Shown here: piece after piece, positions 10,741 through 19,931 of the stretch
Numbering within the stretch: the first letter of the stretch is position 1
Layout: every line of letters begins with the position of its first letter
Assembly: GCF_024006985.1 (NCBI RefSeq)
Contig: NZ_JAMXIB010000013.1
Location: forward strand, 1-64,000
Reading direction: 5' to 3'
From: Robiginitalea marina
GTDB lineage: Bacteria > Bacteroidota > Bacteroidia > Flavobacteriales > Flavobacteriaceae
DNA: 64,000 nucleotides
Notes under the pieces: generated by a model
What the model saw: only the letters and a program-made list of their open reading frames with translations
Told to the model about the DNA's origin: nothing
Database searches by the model: none
Made by a program: the position numbers and the translations under genes

Positions 10741-11156
10741 AAGCGCCAATGCCGAAAGGCATTGGAAAAGCAATGAAAATTGCATTTGCAGTACTGGAGA
10801 TCATCCGGAGCAGCGCCAGCTACTCCGGCCCTGCTTGAGCAGATTTTTTGTTTTAAGACACCTGAGCCGATAGGCGAAGCGAACTGTAATTGCAGGACTG
10901 AAGTTCACCGGAGCAGCGAAGCTACTCCGGCACTACTTGAGCGGTTTTTTTGTTTTCTGAAGCGCCAATGCCGAAAGGCATTGTAAAAGCAATGAAAATT
11001 GCATTTGCAGGACTGAAGTTCACCGGAGCAGCGAAGCTACTCCGGCCCTGCTAAAATCGGCAGTCGAAGCATGCCGAAAGGCATTGTAAAAGCAATGAAA
11101 ATTGCATTTGCAGGACTGAAGTTCACCGGAGCAGCGAAGCTACTCCGGCCCTGCTA
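10741..11156. repeat. Tandem array of about four hairpin-rich repeat units
   Basis: Units begin near 10745, 10864 (degenerate), 10964 and 11070. A full unit carries three hairpins in order: AATGCC-GAAA-GGCATT, GCAAT-GAAA-ATTGC, and CCGGAG...AGC-GAA-GCT...CTCCGG. All loops are GAAA or GAA, a stable RNA-loop type. The last unit runs right up to, and includes, the stop codon of the universal stress gene. Apart from this array the 490 bp between the tRNA and that gene hold no gene that I can support. Confidence 0.85.
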
Positions 11157-11951
11157 ATACTTCTTCACGCTCAGCACCAGCACGGGGATGCGAACGGAGA
11201 ACTCCGACTTTCGGATGGTGTTTTTCTCCCAGAGGGCTGAAAAAAAACCCCGCTTCCTGCGGAAAACGCATAGCAGGTCGGGGTGGTGCACCTGCAGCTG
11301 TTCCAGGACCCCGAGGTAGGTGTTCGCCTGTTCCGTCATGGTCACCTGGGAGCTGATGTCCATCAACGCCGTATTGATCCGCAAATCATCGTCCGTATAG
11401 CCCGGGGTTTTCACCAGGAGAAGGCTGATGGTGGAATCAAACTTTTTCTGGATGGCCATCAGGGGGTCCAGGATGCGCTTACGCTTCAGCACCCCCGATT
11501 TAAATGCCGTCAGGACCGACTTGTACGGTTCGAAGCGGATGCCCTTCGGCACGATCAGCGTGGGGATGTCCGTCCTTTTGATAATCCGCCCGGAGGTGTT
11601 GCCCAGATACAGGTCCTCATCCAGTTCCACGCTCCTGGGGGCAATAATGATCAGGTCTATGCCCAGCTCCCGGTCAATATCCTTAAGGCCGTCGATAATA
11701 TCGCCTGTAAAGGTGGCCACCTTAATCTCCACCCCGGCCGGATCAATCTTTTCGATAATCTCCCGTACCCGTTCCTTACTGCTTTCCACGACCTTCTCCT
11801 TCACGTTGGCCAGGTCCCCTGCACGGGCACTGAGGGTCACTACTTCCATTACATACACCCTGGCTCCAAAGGCAGCTGCAAAGTTTACGGCATATTGCAG
11901 GGTTTCATGGGAATCCGGGGAGTTTCCAATAGGGACCAGAATGTTTTTCAT
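11154..11951 (-). CDS. Universal stress protein family (UspA-type)
   Basis: This 265-residue protein is nearly twice the length of a single Usp domain. The N-terminal half is a recognisable Usp fold, opening with MKNILVPIGNSPDS and closing with the nucleotide-binding G-x2-G-x9-T pattern (GNTSGRIIKRTDIPTLIVP, about residues 118-136). The C-terminal half is divergent and may be a degenerate second domain. Usp proteins are cytoplasmic, often ATP-binding stress factors; the role here is unknown. It is divergent from the GNAT gene. A palindromic TAAATTTA in the 57-bp gap could act as a weak -7 box in either direction. Confidence 0.85.
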   Translation of the reverse strand: MKNILVPIGNSPDSHETLQYAVNFAAAFGARVYVMEVVTLSARAGDLANVKEKVVESSKERVREIIEKIDPAGVEIKVATFTGDIIDGLKDIDRELGIDLIIIAPRSVELDEDLYLGNTSGRIIKRTDIPTLIVPKGIRFEPYKSVLTAFKSGVLKRKRILDPLMAIQKKFDSTISLLLVKTPGYTDDDLRINTALMDISSQVTMTEQANTYLGVLEQLQVHHPDLLCVFRRKRGFFSALWEKNTIRKSEFSVRIPVLVLSVKKY

Positions 11952-12008
11952 AGAAAGCCGGTTTTTTTATTAATCCATTAAATTTACAATAAAAATCGAG
12001 GTCCAGCC

Positions 12009-12539
12009 ATGATCCGCCAAGCAAAAATACGGGATATCCCCGACATCCTGGCGCTTACCGACCAGTGCGCCACTGCCCTTCAGAGGCAGGGGATTCACCA
12101 GTGGAACGCACACTACCCTTCGGAGCATGCATTTCGCAGCGACGTGGAACGGGCAGAGCTTTGGGTCCTGGAACAGGAAGGGGCGCTCATCGGCACAATC
12201 GTGCTTTCTACCCTAATGGATCCGGAATACCGGGACGTCCAATGGCTCAGCCCCGACGACAATAACCGGTACGTGCATCGCCTGGCAGTACATCCAGGGC
12301 TCCAGGGAAAAGGCTTTGCCCGGAAACTCATGGACTTTGCCGAAGGGAAAGCGGCCAGGGAAGGCGCTGTATCCATCCGACTCGACACCTTTAGCCAAAA
12401 TCTTCGTAACCAGCGGTTTTATGAGGCCCGCGGATACCAGCGCCTGGGTAACGTCTTTTTTCCGAAACAAAGCCCTCTCCCTTTTTATTGCTACGAGCTC
12501 CTCTTATCTTCGCCAGGTGAACCCCGCACTAACCCGTAA
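12009..12539 (+). CDS. GNAT-family N-acetyltransferase
   Basis: A 176-residue GNAT protein with the acetyl-CoA-binding motif A RLAVHPGLQGKGFARKLMDF (about residues 85-104) and a motif B-like FYEARGYQRLG near 139. It transfers an acetyl group to an amine; the acceptor cannot be told from sequence. Its 3' end overlaps the start of the MATE gene by 23 bp, which suggests cotranscription and coupling. Confidence 0.85.
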   Translation: MIRQAKIRDIPDILALTDQCATALQRQGIHQWNAHYPSEHAFRSDVERAELWVLEQEGALIGTIVLSTLMDPEYRDVQWLSPDDNNRYVHRLAVHPGLQGKGFARKLMDFAEGKAAREGAVSIRLDTFSQNLRNQRFYEARGYQRLGNVFFPKQSPLPFYCYELLLSSPGEPRTNP

Positions 12540-13851
12540 AAACATCAACCGCCTGGCCGTCCCCGCAATTATTGCGGGCATTGCCGAACCCGTACTAAGC
12601 ATTACCGATACGGCCATTGTGGGAAACATCCCGGAAACCGGGCTGGAGTCTCTGGCCGCAGTAGGGATTGTAGGTTCATTCCTAAGCATGCTGATCTGGA
12701 TCCTGGGGCAAACCCGCTCGGCCATTTCGGCGATTATGGCCCAGTTTTACGGCGCCGGCAAACTAGCTGACGTCACTTCCCTGCCGGCACAGGCCATAAG
12801 CCTGAACATCGGGGTGAGCCTGCTGATCCTCGTGGCCACCCTCCCTTTCAGCCGCGAAATCTTCGGACTGCTGAACGCCTCGGGGACCATCCTGGAGTAT
12901 TGCATTTCGTATTACAGTATCCGGGTCTGGGGCTTCCCCCTGACCCTGCTCACCTTTGCCATCATGGGGATCTTCCAGGGCCTGCAGAATACGGGATGGC
13001 CCATGCTGATTGCCATTACGGGGGCCAGCCTGAATATTTTCCTCGACCTTATCCTGGTCTATGGCGTGCCAGACCTGATCCCCGCGCTCCACCTCGAAGG
13101 CGCAGCCTGGGCCAGCCTCATTGCACAGGCCGTGATGGCCGTGATGGCCCTATGGCTCCTGCTTACCCGTACCCCCGTGAGCCTGTCCCTGAAGTGGCCC
13201 CTGCACCCTGAGCTGAAAAGGCTGGTCGGGATGGCGCTGAACCTTTTTGTCCGGACCCTTTCCCTGAATGCCGCCCTCCTCCTGGCAGTCAGGGAAGCCA
13301 CGGCCCTGGGAGACCGCTACATAGGGGCGCATACCATTGCGATAAACCTTTGGCTGTTTGCCGCCTTCTTTGTAGACGGGTATTCTGCTGCCGGGAAGAT
13401 CCTGGGAGGCCGTTTCCTCGGGGCCGAAGATTATGACAGCCTTTGGTTGCTGGCCCGAAAAACGGCACGTTACGGATTGTGGGTCAGCCTGTTGCTTATG
13501 GTCACCTCAGGGGTATTTTACACGGGCATTGGCCGGGTATTCTCTTCAGACCCGATGGTGCTGGAGGCCTTTTACAGCATCTTTTTTATCGTCATCCTCG
13601 GGCTCCCGGTCAATACGGTAGCCTTTATATACGATGGGATTTTCAAGGGGCTCGGACAGATGCGCTATCTGAGGAACGTGCTGCTGGGGGCAACCTTCCT
13701 GGTTTTCGTACCCGTGCTTTTCCTGGGAAAAATTCTGGAATGGGGCCTGTATGGCATCTGGATTGCCTTTACCTGCTGGATGGTGGCCAGGGGAGTACCC
13801 CTCATCTGGAAGTTCCGCAGGAAATTTCGCCCCCTTTTACAAAAGGCCTAA
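12517..13851 (+). CDS. MATE-family efflux transporter
   Basis: About 444 residues if it starts at GTG 12517, the usual size for MATE proteins, with 12 predicted membrane segments. The first helix region (AVPAIIAGIAEPVLSITDTAIVGN) and a matching repeat in the second half fit the family. MATE proteins export drugs or cationic metabolites by Na+ or H+ antiport. No ATG exists near the start of homology. The open frame extends further upstream to 12316, but that part lies within the GNAT gene in another frame and looks unrelated. The crotonase gene follows after 15 bp. Confidence 0.88.
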   Translation: MNPALTRKNINRLAVPAIIAGIAEPVLSITDTAIVGNIPETGLESLAAVGIVGSFLSMLIWILGQTRSAISAIMAQFYGAGKLADVTSLPAQAISLNIGVSLLILVATLPFSREIFGLLNASGTILEYCISYYSIRVWGFPLTLLTFAIMGIFQGLQNTGWPMLIAITGASLNIFLDLILVYGVPDLIPALHLEGAAWASLIAQAVMAVMALWLLLTRTPVSLSLKWPLHPELKRLVGMALNLFVRTLSLNAALLLAVREATALGDRYIGAHTIAINLWLFAAFFVDGYSAAGKILGGRFLGAEDYDSLWLLARKTARYGLWVSLLLMVTSGVFYTGIGRVFSSDPMVLEAFYSIFFIVILGLPVNTVAFIYDGIFKGLGQMRYLRNVLLGATFLVFVPVLFLGKILEWGLYGIWIAFTCWMVARGVPLIWKFRRKFRPLLQKA

Positions 13852-13866
13852 CTTTGGGGAAAAACC

Positions 13867-14640
13867 ATGGGAACAACCCGAAAAGAGGGAAGCCTGTATA
13901 CCCGGCTGGAAGGCCCGCTGGCCATTTTGGAATTCGGCCACCCGGCCAGCAATTCGCTGAATTCTGAACTCCTGGGCCGCCTGTGCGGTGAAATTGACCG
14001 CCTTGGCCAAAGCCCGGGGGTTTCCGCAATCCTCATCCAATCCGAAGGCGATCGGGCCTTTTGTGCCGGGGCTTCCTTTGACGAACTGCTTCAGGTGTCC
14101 ACCCCGGAACAGAGCGCTGCTTTCTTCAATGGTTTTGCCCGCCTGATCAACGCCATGCGCACCTGCCCCAGGCCTATCGTCGGACGTGTCCACGGAAAGG
14201 CTGTTGGGGGTGGTGTGGGCCTTATTGCGGCCTGCGACTATGTGATGGCCTCGGAAGCCGCTTCCATTCGGCTTTCAGAACTCAGTATCGGAATCGCACC
14301 CCTTGTGATTGCCCCGGCCGTGGAACGCAAAGCGGGAAAAGGCGGCCTGGCTGCTATGGCCCTGGCCCCCCTGGAATGGAAAAGCGCATACTGGGCCCAG
14401 GAGCACGGCTTATTTAACCGGGTTTTCGAAACCCGCAGGGAACTGGATTCCGAAACGGAATTTTTTGCTTCCCAACTCGCCTCCTATTCCCCGGAAGCCC
14501 TTTCCCTTATGAAGCAATCGCTCTGGGAGGGGACGGCCCATTGGGGCGAGTTATTGCCGGCCAGGGCCGCCCTTACGGGAAAACTGGCCCTTTCCCAAAA
14601 GACTCAGGAGACCCTCAGGAGGTTTAAGGAAAAGGGGTGA
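13867..14640 (+). CDS. Enoyl-CoA hydratase/isomerase (crotonase) family
   Basis: A 257-residue crotonase-fold protein with the oxyanion-hole segments CAGASFDEL (near residue 60) and GKAVGGGVGL (near 110). The first catalytic glutamate of classic enoyl-CoA hydratases is replaced (GGGVGL), while the second is kept in SELSIGIAP. This resembles the methylglutaconyl-CoA hydratase and isomerase branches, so simple 2-enoyl-CoA hydration should not be assumed. It is probably in one operon with GNAT and MATE, though no functional link is evident. Confidence 0.85.
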   Translation: MGTTRKEGSLYTRLEGPLAILEFGHPASNSLNSELLGRLCGEIDRLGQSPGVSAILIQSEGDRAFCAGASFDELLQVSTPEQSAAFFNGFARLINAMRTCPRPIVGRVHGKAVGGGVGLIAACDYVMASEAASIRLSELSIGIAPLVIAPAVERKAGKGGLAAMALAPLEWKSAYWAQEHGLFNRVFETRRELDSETEFFASQLASYSPEALSLMKQSLWEGTAHWGELLPARAALTGKLALSQKTQETLRRFKEKG

Positions 14641-14702
14641 AAGCAGGCAATCCCACACCCTGACCCGGGAAGGCAGACCCGGACCCTGAACTTCGAACCA
14701 GC

Positions 14703-14782
14703 TGGCTAATTCGCTAATCAACAAATTGGCTAATTCGCTAATTCGCTAATTGTCACATTCGCTAATTGTCAAATTCCCTAAT
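14703..14782. repeat. Short tandem repeats, CTAATTCG/CTAATTGTC type
   Basis: At least six imperfect copies of GCTAATT(CG/GT) stand in tandem within about 80 bp, at the convergent boundary between the crotonase and Omp85-like genes. They are AT-rich in a GC-rich setting. The rest of the 166-bp gap shows nothing recognisable. Confidence 0.75.
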
Positions 14783-14806
14783 TACCCCCCTGCCGACGGA
14801 AACCTT

Positions 14807-15916
14807 TTAAAATGCCTGGTTTACCCCAAAATAGACCCCGCTATTTCCTTCTTCCCCGATTCCATAATCCAACCTGACCAGGGTGTTCTGTTCCTTAAGG
14901 ATCTTAAAACGGACCCCGCCCCCCATACTGAAATGGGGTGCCTTAAAGAAGTCCTGGTTAGTATCGCCAACTTCCCCCATCAGCCCAAAAGCAGCCAGGC
15001 TCCAGCGAGGCAGAAAGCGCCATCGGTATTCGGCGGTCAGCACATACATTTGGTCATTTATGAAACGGCCCTTGAAATAGCCCCTTGCCATATCCCCGCC
15101 CCCGAATTGTGCCTTGGCCTGAAACGGCACCTCCCCGAAGTTGTTCTCCAGGTATAGCCTGGCGGCAAGGAGGCCCTTTTTACCCAGCGGGCGATATGCC
15201 CTCAAGTCGGTAATAAACCGGTTAAACCCATGGGTGGCCCCAAAATTTTCACTGGAAAACTGGGCGCTGAAACTAACAAAGTATCCGCCCTTCGGGTCTT
15301 CCACCTGGTCCCGGGTGTCGAGGTTAAATATGGCCCCAAGACCCACGATCACGGCCCGGTCGCTCCCCGGGATATCCCCGGCATCCAGCAGGCCCCCTTC
15401 TTCGACCTCGGTCACCTGGTGGTTCTCGAAATTGAACCGCAGCCCAAAATTCAGCGAAGGGGGCAGCCTTTTGAGGAAATCCGCACGGAATTTATGGCTC
15501 GTCATATCATAGGCCTCCTCATTGGATTCCGGGGTGTTATTGCCGATTCCCCAGAAAAAATTGGGGTATACCCGGTATTCATAAACTCCGTCCAAATAGT
15601 AATCCCCGGACCCGAAGTAGATCTGGGGTAGTGCCTGGATGACCAGTTGGGCGTTCGCGGTATAAATCCCTGTAAACAGGATATTCGATTTCCTCGATTT
15701 GAAAATATTCTTTTCCCCTGTTAGGAATAGCTGGCCTCCTCCGCCAAAGCCAAACCCGGTTTCCGGGGTGCTGAAAATCACGGGGATCCCTATCAGTTTA
15801 AGGCCGCTTTTGTTGTTTAGCGTATCACTTCGTATAATGGCGCCATCATCGCGCTGCGCTGTAGCCTGGAAAGGAAAAATCAGTAGTAGCAGCAGTAAGG
15901 GGAGGAAACAGCGCAT
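14807..15916 (-). CDS. BamA/TamA-family (Omp85) outer membrane protein without POTRA domains
   Basis: A 369-residue protein with a signal peptide (MRCFLPLLLLLLIFPFQATA) followed directly by a surface-antigen-type 16-strand beta-barrel. Signs are alternating glycine/aromatic strands, the family motif DTRDQVEDPKGGYFVSF near residue 205, and a C-terminal aromatic residue. No POTRA repeats fit in the N-terminus, so it belongs to the short Omp85 or patatin-barrel-like group. Its cargo is unknown. Its ATG overlaps the stop of the upstream OMP gene by one base (TGATG), indicating coupling. Confidence 0.8.
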   Translation of the reverse strand: MRCFLPLLLLLLIFPFQATAQRDDGAIIRSDTLNNKSGLKLIGIPVIFSTPETGFGFGGGGQLFLTGEKNIFKSRKSNILFTGIYTANAQLVIQALPQIYFGSGDYYLDGVYEYRVYPNFFWGIGNNTPESNEEAYDMTSHKFRADFLKRLPPSLNFGLRFNFENHQVTEVEEGGLLDAGDIPGSDRAVIVGLGAIFNLDTRDQVEDPKGGYFVSFSAQFSSENFGATHGFNRFITDLRAYRPLGKKGLLAARLYLENNFGEVPFQAKAQFGGGDMARGYFKGRFINDQMYVLTAEYRWRFLPRWSLAAFGLMGEVGDTNQDFFKAPHFSMGGGVRFKILKEQNTLVRLDYGIGEEGNSGVYFGVNQAF

Positions 15917-16608
15917 CAGAAAAAGAATTCATCCAGCAAAACATTAAACCCAAAGGAAAAGAAGGTGGTATTTGAGAAAATGGATTCCTGCCGTTCGGCG
16001 GATTCTTCTACAGTCCTGTACGACAGGTCCAGCCAGGACAAATTGGTCCCCACCCCAACATCGAGGACAATCCTGCGGGAAACCACATAGGAATATCCCA
16101 GGCGGAGCCGGGTGGCGAAACCTGGGCCCTCGGCATTCTGACTCAGAACCTCCCCTCCGAGCAAAACATTGCCCTCTTCCCGAACCCGGATAAAGCCCGG
16201 CAATACTGAGACATACAATGACCCATAGGAATCCTTCAAAAAGTAATGGCTCAGGGAAGGCCCGAGGAGGAGGCTTTCCGATTCCCTTTCGATAAGGCCG
16301 GCGCCACTGCTACTGGTGGCCAGCACATTTAAGCCTATGAACCAGCGATCCCTGAAAAACTTCCCCGTAAAAATCTCTATCCCATACCCATTGGAAGAAA
16401 AAAGTTCTTCAGAAGAGGCCAGTTTCAGGGTGTTTGAAGAAAATGAGCCGCTGAGGCCGCTCAACCACCTTCCCTTTCGAAACGGGGTTGTTATGGTATC
16501 ATTGGCAGTATCCTGGGCAAACACTTTGGAATTCGGTAGCATGTAAATCAGGGAAACGAAAAGGATCGGGATCAGTAACCGGGAGCCCCTTTCTCTTAAA
16601 TGTACCAT
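15916..16608 (-). CDS. Outer membrane beta-barrel protein, unknown function
   Basis: A 230-residue protein with a signal peptide ending KVFAQ and alternating beta-strand patterns. These include RWFIGLNVLATSS, SLYVSVLPGFIRV and a C-terminal FFSFGFNVLLDEFFF ending in phenylalanine, as expected for an outer-membrane barrel. I recognise no specific family. It is translationally coupled to the Omp85-like gene, so the two barrels may act together. Confidence 0.65.
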   Translation of the reverse strand: MVHLRERGSRLLIPILFVSLIYMLPNSKVFAQDTANDTITTPFRKGRWLSGLSGSFSSNTLKLASSEELFSSNGYGIEIFTGKFFRDRWFIGLNVLATSSSGAGLIERESESLLLGPSLSHYFLKDSYGSLYVSVLPGFIRVREEGNVLLGGEVLSQNAEGPGFATRLRLGYSYVVSRRIVLDVGVGTNLSWLDLSYRTVEESAERQESIFSNTTFFSFGFNVLLDEFFF

Positions 16609-16785
16609 GGCCTCCTCTATCTTTTCGGTTTCTTTACTTATGGTCCGGAAGAAATCCCGGAACCACCCGGTTCATCGGATAACACTGCCTAAAGATAGGC
16701 AAATAAGCCGCCTTTCATCATGTTATGTGCATTCTCTTCCAGGTCGGTCAGCCCCAACCCCGGCAACGGCTGGCCAGAGCCATGC

Positions 16786-18621
16786 CTACTGGTAGCCGGC
16801 AGCCTGGAGGTGGAATAACTCGGCATAGAGCCCACCTTTTTCCAACAGCTCCTCGTGAGTGCCCAATTCGACGATCCGCCCTGCATCGAGGACCAGGATG
16901 CGGTCGGCCATGCGGACGGTGCTGAACCGATGTGAAATGATTATGCTGGTGCGGCCTTTGGTAAGGCCGATGAACCGCCGGAAGACTTCATATTCGGCCC
17001 GGGCATCGAGGGAGGCCGTGGGTTCATCGAGTACCATTACCTCCGCATCCTTCATGTAGGCCCTGGCCAGGGCCACTTTCTGCCATTGGCCCCCGCTGAG
17101 CTCCTGGCCCTGGTAAAACCTCCGGCCCAATTGCTGTTCAAGCCCCTCCTCCACCTCCCGCACCACGGAATCGGCCAGGCTCTTGCGGGCCGCCTCCATT
17201 ATGCGGCCTTCGTCGTCCAGGGCGTCTATGTTGCCCACCGCGATGTTCTCCCTGAGTGTGAATTCATAGCGGAAAAAATCCTGGAAAATCACCCCAAAAC
17301 GGTCTCGGTAGGCCTGTGGGTCGAAGCGGGAAATATCCATCCCGTCGAGGAGGATCTGCCCGCTGGTAGGGGTATAGAAGCCGAGGATGAGTTTGACCAG
17401 GGTTGTTTTTCCAGCCCCGTTCTGCCCCACAAAGGCCATCTTTTCCCCTGCCCTGAGGGTAAAGGAAACCCCTTTCAGAATCGGGGTCTTGCTCCCGGGG
17501 TAGGTAAAATGCACGTCGCGGAATTCAAACCCCCTGGTGATCCGTTGCGGCAGGGGAACCGGCTCCAGCTCCGGGGCAGGGATGTGCAGGTCGATGAAGT
17601 CAAAATAATCCTTCAGGTACAGGGCGCTCTCCGAAATGCGCGTAAAGCGCGAGAAAAGCCCCTGGAGGCTGCCCTGAAGGCGGTTGAAGGAGCCCGAGAG
17701 GAAGGTAAGCTCCCCCAGGGTCAGCAACCCGCCCAGGGTGCGGTAAATGATCAGCACATAGGCCCCGTAATACGAGAGCACCCCCAACAGGTTGAACAGC
17801 CCGCCGAACAGGCTCTGGCGTATTGCGATACGGCGGTTCAACAGGTAATACCGGTGCGCCAGGTTCTTAAACCGGGCAGCGAGAAACCCCGTAAGGCCGA
17901 ACAGTTTTACCTCCTTGGCCGTAAGGGTATTCGCGCCTATATAGCGCAGGTAATCCAGCTCGCGCCGCTCACTGGTCCAGCTCCGGGCGAGGGAATAGCG
18001 CTGGGAGGAATAGCGCACTTCGTTGATGAAGGAGGGGACAATGCTCAAAAAGAGCAGCACAATGAGCCAGGGTTCAAAGAAAATCAACCCGGCGATAAGC
18101 GACCCGACGGACAAAAGGGCCTCTGCCTGCCCCAGCACATTGCTCATCAGGTTTACGCGGCTGCTGGTCTGGGTACGGGCGCGCTCCAGTTTATCGTAGA
18201 ATTTCGGGTCTTCGAGCTGCTCGAGGGTCAGCTCCTGGGCCTTTCGGATGATCCGTTCCGAGGAAGCGTTGGAATACAGGTCTCCCAACAAGCCGTCGGT
18301 AAGGTTTACCACCCGCCCCAAAAGGTCCGTCAGCAGCGCCAAGCCCAACTCCATGGCCACATAGCGCCACAGGGTCCCCATATCGGCCCCCTCTTCCTGT
18401 AACAGCCTGACGATCTCGTCGATGATCAATTTTCCCACCCAAAGCAAGGCCACCGGCCCAAAGGCCTTCAGGATCCGGGCAGCGATATTACCTGCAAAGA
18501 GGCCCGGCCCGGCCTGGTAAATCTCCCGGAAAAAACGGGGTATGGATCGCCAGCCCTTAAAGGAATCCTTCAGGGAAATCCGCTCTTCTTCGGTAATGGA
18601 TTTCAGGGCAGGTCTCGGCAC
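16786..18621 (-). CDS. ABC exporter, fused permease-ATPase
   Basis: A 611-residue half-transporter. Membrane segments lie in about residues 40-330. The ATPase follows with Walker A GQNGAGKTT near 400, signature LSGGQWQKVALARA near 509, Walker B VMVLDEP near 528 and the switch histidine in IIISHRFSTV. It would act as a homodimer exporting lipid, peptide or drug; the substrate is unknown. The start is GTG: an in-frame TAA lies three codons upstream and no ATG is available near the homology start. Downstream (16609-16785) is a 177-bp gap without a gene. Confidence 0.9.
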   Translation of the reverse strand: MPRPALKSITEEERISLKDSFKGWRSIPRFFREIYQAGPGLFAGNIAARILKAFGPVALLWVGKLIIDEIVRLLQEEGADMGTLWRYVAMELGLALLTDLLGRVVNLTDGLLGDLYSNASSERIIRKAQELTLEQLEDPKFYDKLERARTQTSSRVNLMSNVLGQAEALLSVGSLIAGLIFFEPWLIVLLFLSIVPSFINEVRYSSQRYSLARSWTSERRELDYLRYIGANTLTAKEVKLFGLTGFLAARFKNLAHRYYLLNRRIAIRQSLFGGLFNLLGVLSYYGAYVLIIYRTLGGLLTLGELTFLSGSFNRLQGSLQGLFSRFTRISESALYLKDYFDFIDLHIPAPELEPVPLPQRITRGFEFRDVHFTYPGSKTPILKGVSFTLRAGEKMAFVGQNGAGKTTLVKLILGFYTPTSGQILLDGMDISRFDPQAYRDRFGVIFQDFFRYEFTLRENIAVGNIDALDDEGRIMEAARKSLADSVVREVEEGLEQQLGRRFYQGQELSGGQWQKVALARAYMKDAEVMVLDEPTASLDARAEYEVFRRFIGLTKGRTSIIISHRFSTVRMADRILVLDAGRIVELGTHEELLEKGGLYAELFHLQAAGYQ

Positions 18622-18692
18622 GGCTTTTTACCTGCAAGGTACGGAACTCCTTCCAGTGTTGCCCGTACTGCCCTTTAAAGGAATGGGCGAAG

Positions 18693-19337
18693 CTAGTGGG
18701 TTTTGAGCCACCCGGTAAGGCTCAGGCGCTCCCTTGAAGCCGCTTTCACTTCATGCTCCAGCACCTGGCTTTCGAAAATGACCAGCCTTCCCGGGGTCGG
18801 TACGATCACCACTTCCCCTCCTCCCTGTTCCGACCCCGGGTACAATACCAGGTTGCCCCCGTCTTCGGGGCGCCAGTCGGGCTCATTCAGGTAACAAACC
18901 AGGGAGAGTTTCCGCCTGTCGTCATTCTGAAATACATCAAGGTGCCTTTGGTAATAACTGCCTGGCGGATAAATGGCGTAGTGAAATTCCGACCGGGCAA
19001 TCCCCAGGAAACAGGTGCGGTTCAGGTAGGCCACCAGGTGGTCCACCTTCTCCAAAAAGGCCCGCTCCGCAGGGGAGGCCGCCTCCCGCTCGATCCAGTA
19101 GATAAAATCGCCGCGCACCGCATGCTGTACCTGCTCGCTGAAGCGGTTTCCTATGGCGGCCTTTTTAAACTGGTCGGCCTGGTATTTCTGAAGCAACGCT
19201 TCCCTGAGGGCATCCGTTTCTCCCGGGGACAGGAAATCCGGGAGCTGGCAATAATGCCTTTCCATCAATCCCGTAATGATCTTTTCGAACAGAGCGTTGG
19301 GCTCAAAGTCCAATTGCTCAAAAAGTCCGTCATTCAT
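18693..19337 (-). CDS. 2-oxoglutarate/Fe(II)-dependent oxygenase
   Basis: About 214 residues from ATG 19337. It carries the facial triad HxD...H as HLD (132-134) and His195 (LEHEV), and the 2-oxoglutarate-binding arginine near 204 (RERLSLTGW). This is the prolyl-4-hydroxylase/PKHD-like group. Substrate is unknown; protein or small-molecule hydroxylation are both possible. It lies 71 bp upstream of the ABC exporter on the same strand and may share a transcript with it. Confidence 0.85.
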   Translation of the reverse strand: MNDGLFEQLDFEPNALFEKIITGLMERHYCQLPDFLSPGETDALREALLQKYQADQFKKAAIGNRFSEQVQHAVRGDFIYWIEREAASPAERAFLEKVDHLVAYLNRTCFLGIARSEFHYAIYPPGSYYQRHLDVFQNDDRRKLSLVCYLNEPDWRPEDGGNLVLYPGSEQGGGEVVIVPTPGRLVIFESQVLEHEVKAASRERLSLTGWLKTH

Positions 19338-19396
19338 ATAAGGGGGCAAAAATTTCGCTAATGTAGCCCAAAAGGGTATTCGTTATACATTATTCC

Positions 19397-19404
19397 TACT
19401 TTTG
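19397..19404 (+). promoter_or_regulatory. Likely -7 box of queD
   Basis: TACTTTTG matches TAnnTTTG and lies 18 bp before the queD ATG. A clear TTG -33 element is not seen. Confidence 0.45.
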
Positions 19405-19422
19405 TACCATTGAAAAGAAATC

Positions 19423-19875
19423 ATGGAACGCATCCGGATTACCAAGGAATTTACGTTTGAGACCGGGCATGCCCTTTACGGTTATGACGGCAAGTGCCGC
19501 AACGTGCACGGGCATAGTTATCACCTGTCGGTTACGGTCATCGGTACCCCCATCCGGGAGGAAGGCCACAGGAAGCTTGGGATGGTCATCGATTTTGGCG
19601 ACCTGAAGGCCATTGTAAAGGAAGAAATCGTGGACCCTTTCGACCACGCCACCGTTTTTAACAGGAATACCCCCCATATCGCTTTGGCCACCACCCTGGA
19701 GGAAAGCGGACACAAGGTGATCCTGGCCGATTACCAGCCCACGTCTGAGAACATGGTGATCGATTTTGCGCAAAAAATAAGGGCGCGGCTCCCTGAAAAC
19801 ATTGCCCTGCATTCGATCAGGCTCCGGGAAACCGGTACGGCCTATGCCGAATGGCATGCGGCAGACAATCCCTGA
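19423..19875 (+). CDS. queD: 6-carboxytetrahydropterin synthase / 6-pyruvoyltetrahydropterin synthase family
   Basis: A 150-residue T-fold enzyme. Zinc ligands His16, His29 and His31 (NVHGHSY) and the catalytic Cys25 (GKCRNVHGH) are present, along with DPFDHATVFN and the substrate-binding TSEN segment. The nearby cysteine favours QueD, which makes carboxytetrahydropterin from dihydroneopterin triphosphate for queuosine, but tetrahydropterin synthesis by the same family cannot be ruled out. Followed after 56 bp by lpxH. Confidence 0.88.
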   Translation: MERIRITKEFTFETGHALYGYDGKCRNVHGHSYHLSVTVIGTPIREEGHRKLGMVIDFGDLKAIVKEEIVDPFDHATVFNRNTPHIALATTLEESGHKVILADYQPTSENMVIDFAQKIRARLPENIALHSIRLRETGTAYAEWHAADNP

Positions 19876-19931
19876 AAAGGGGTTGCAAATGAATCGTCCG
19901 GGGCTATCCGGACCCTGAATTGCAACATCGG

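Noticed and set aside
10741-11156. CRISPR array
   Set aside because: Repeat units are long, imperfect and directly adjacent with no unique spacers of even length. No cas gene is in the window.
17086-18402. 438-codon open frame on the plus strand antisense to the ABC exporter
   Set aside because: Long antisense frames are common in this GC-rich sequence. This one mirrors the exporter gene, lacks any recognisable domain and is low in complexity (Gln, Gly, His, Pro rich).
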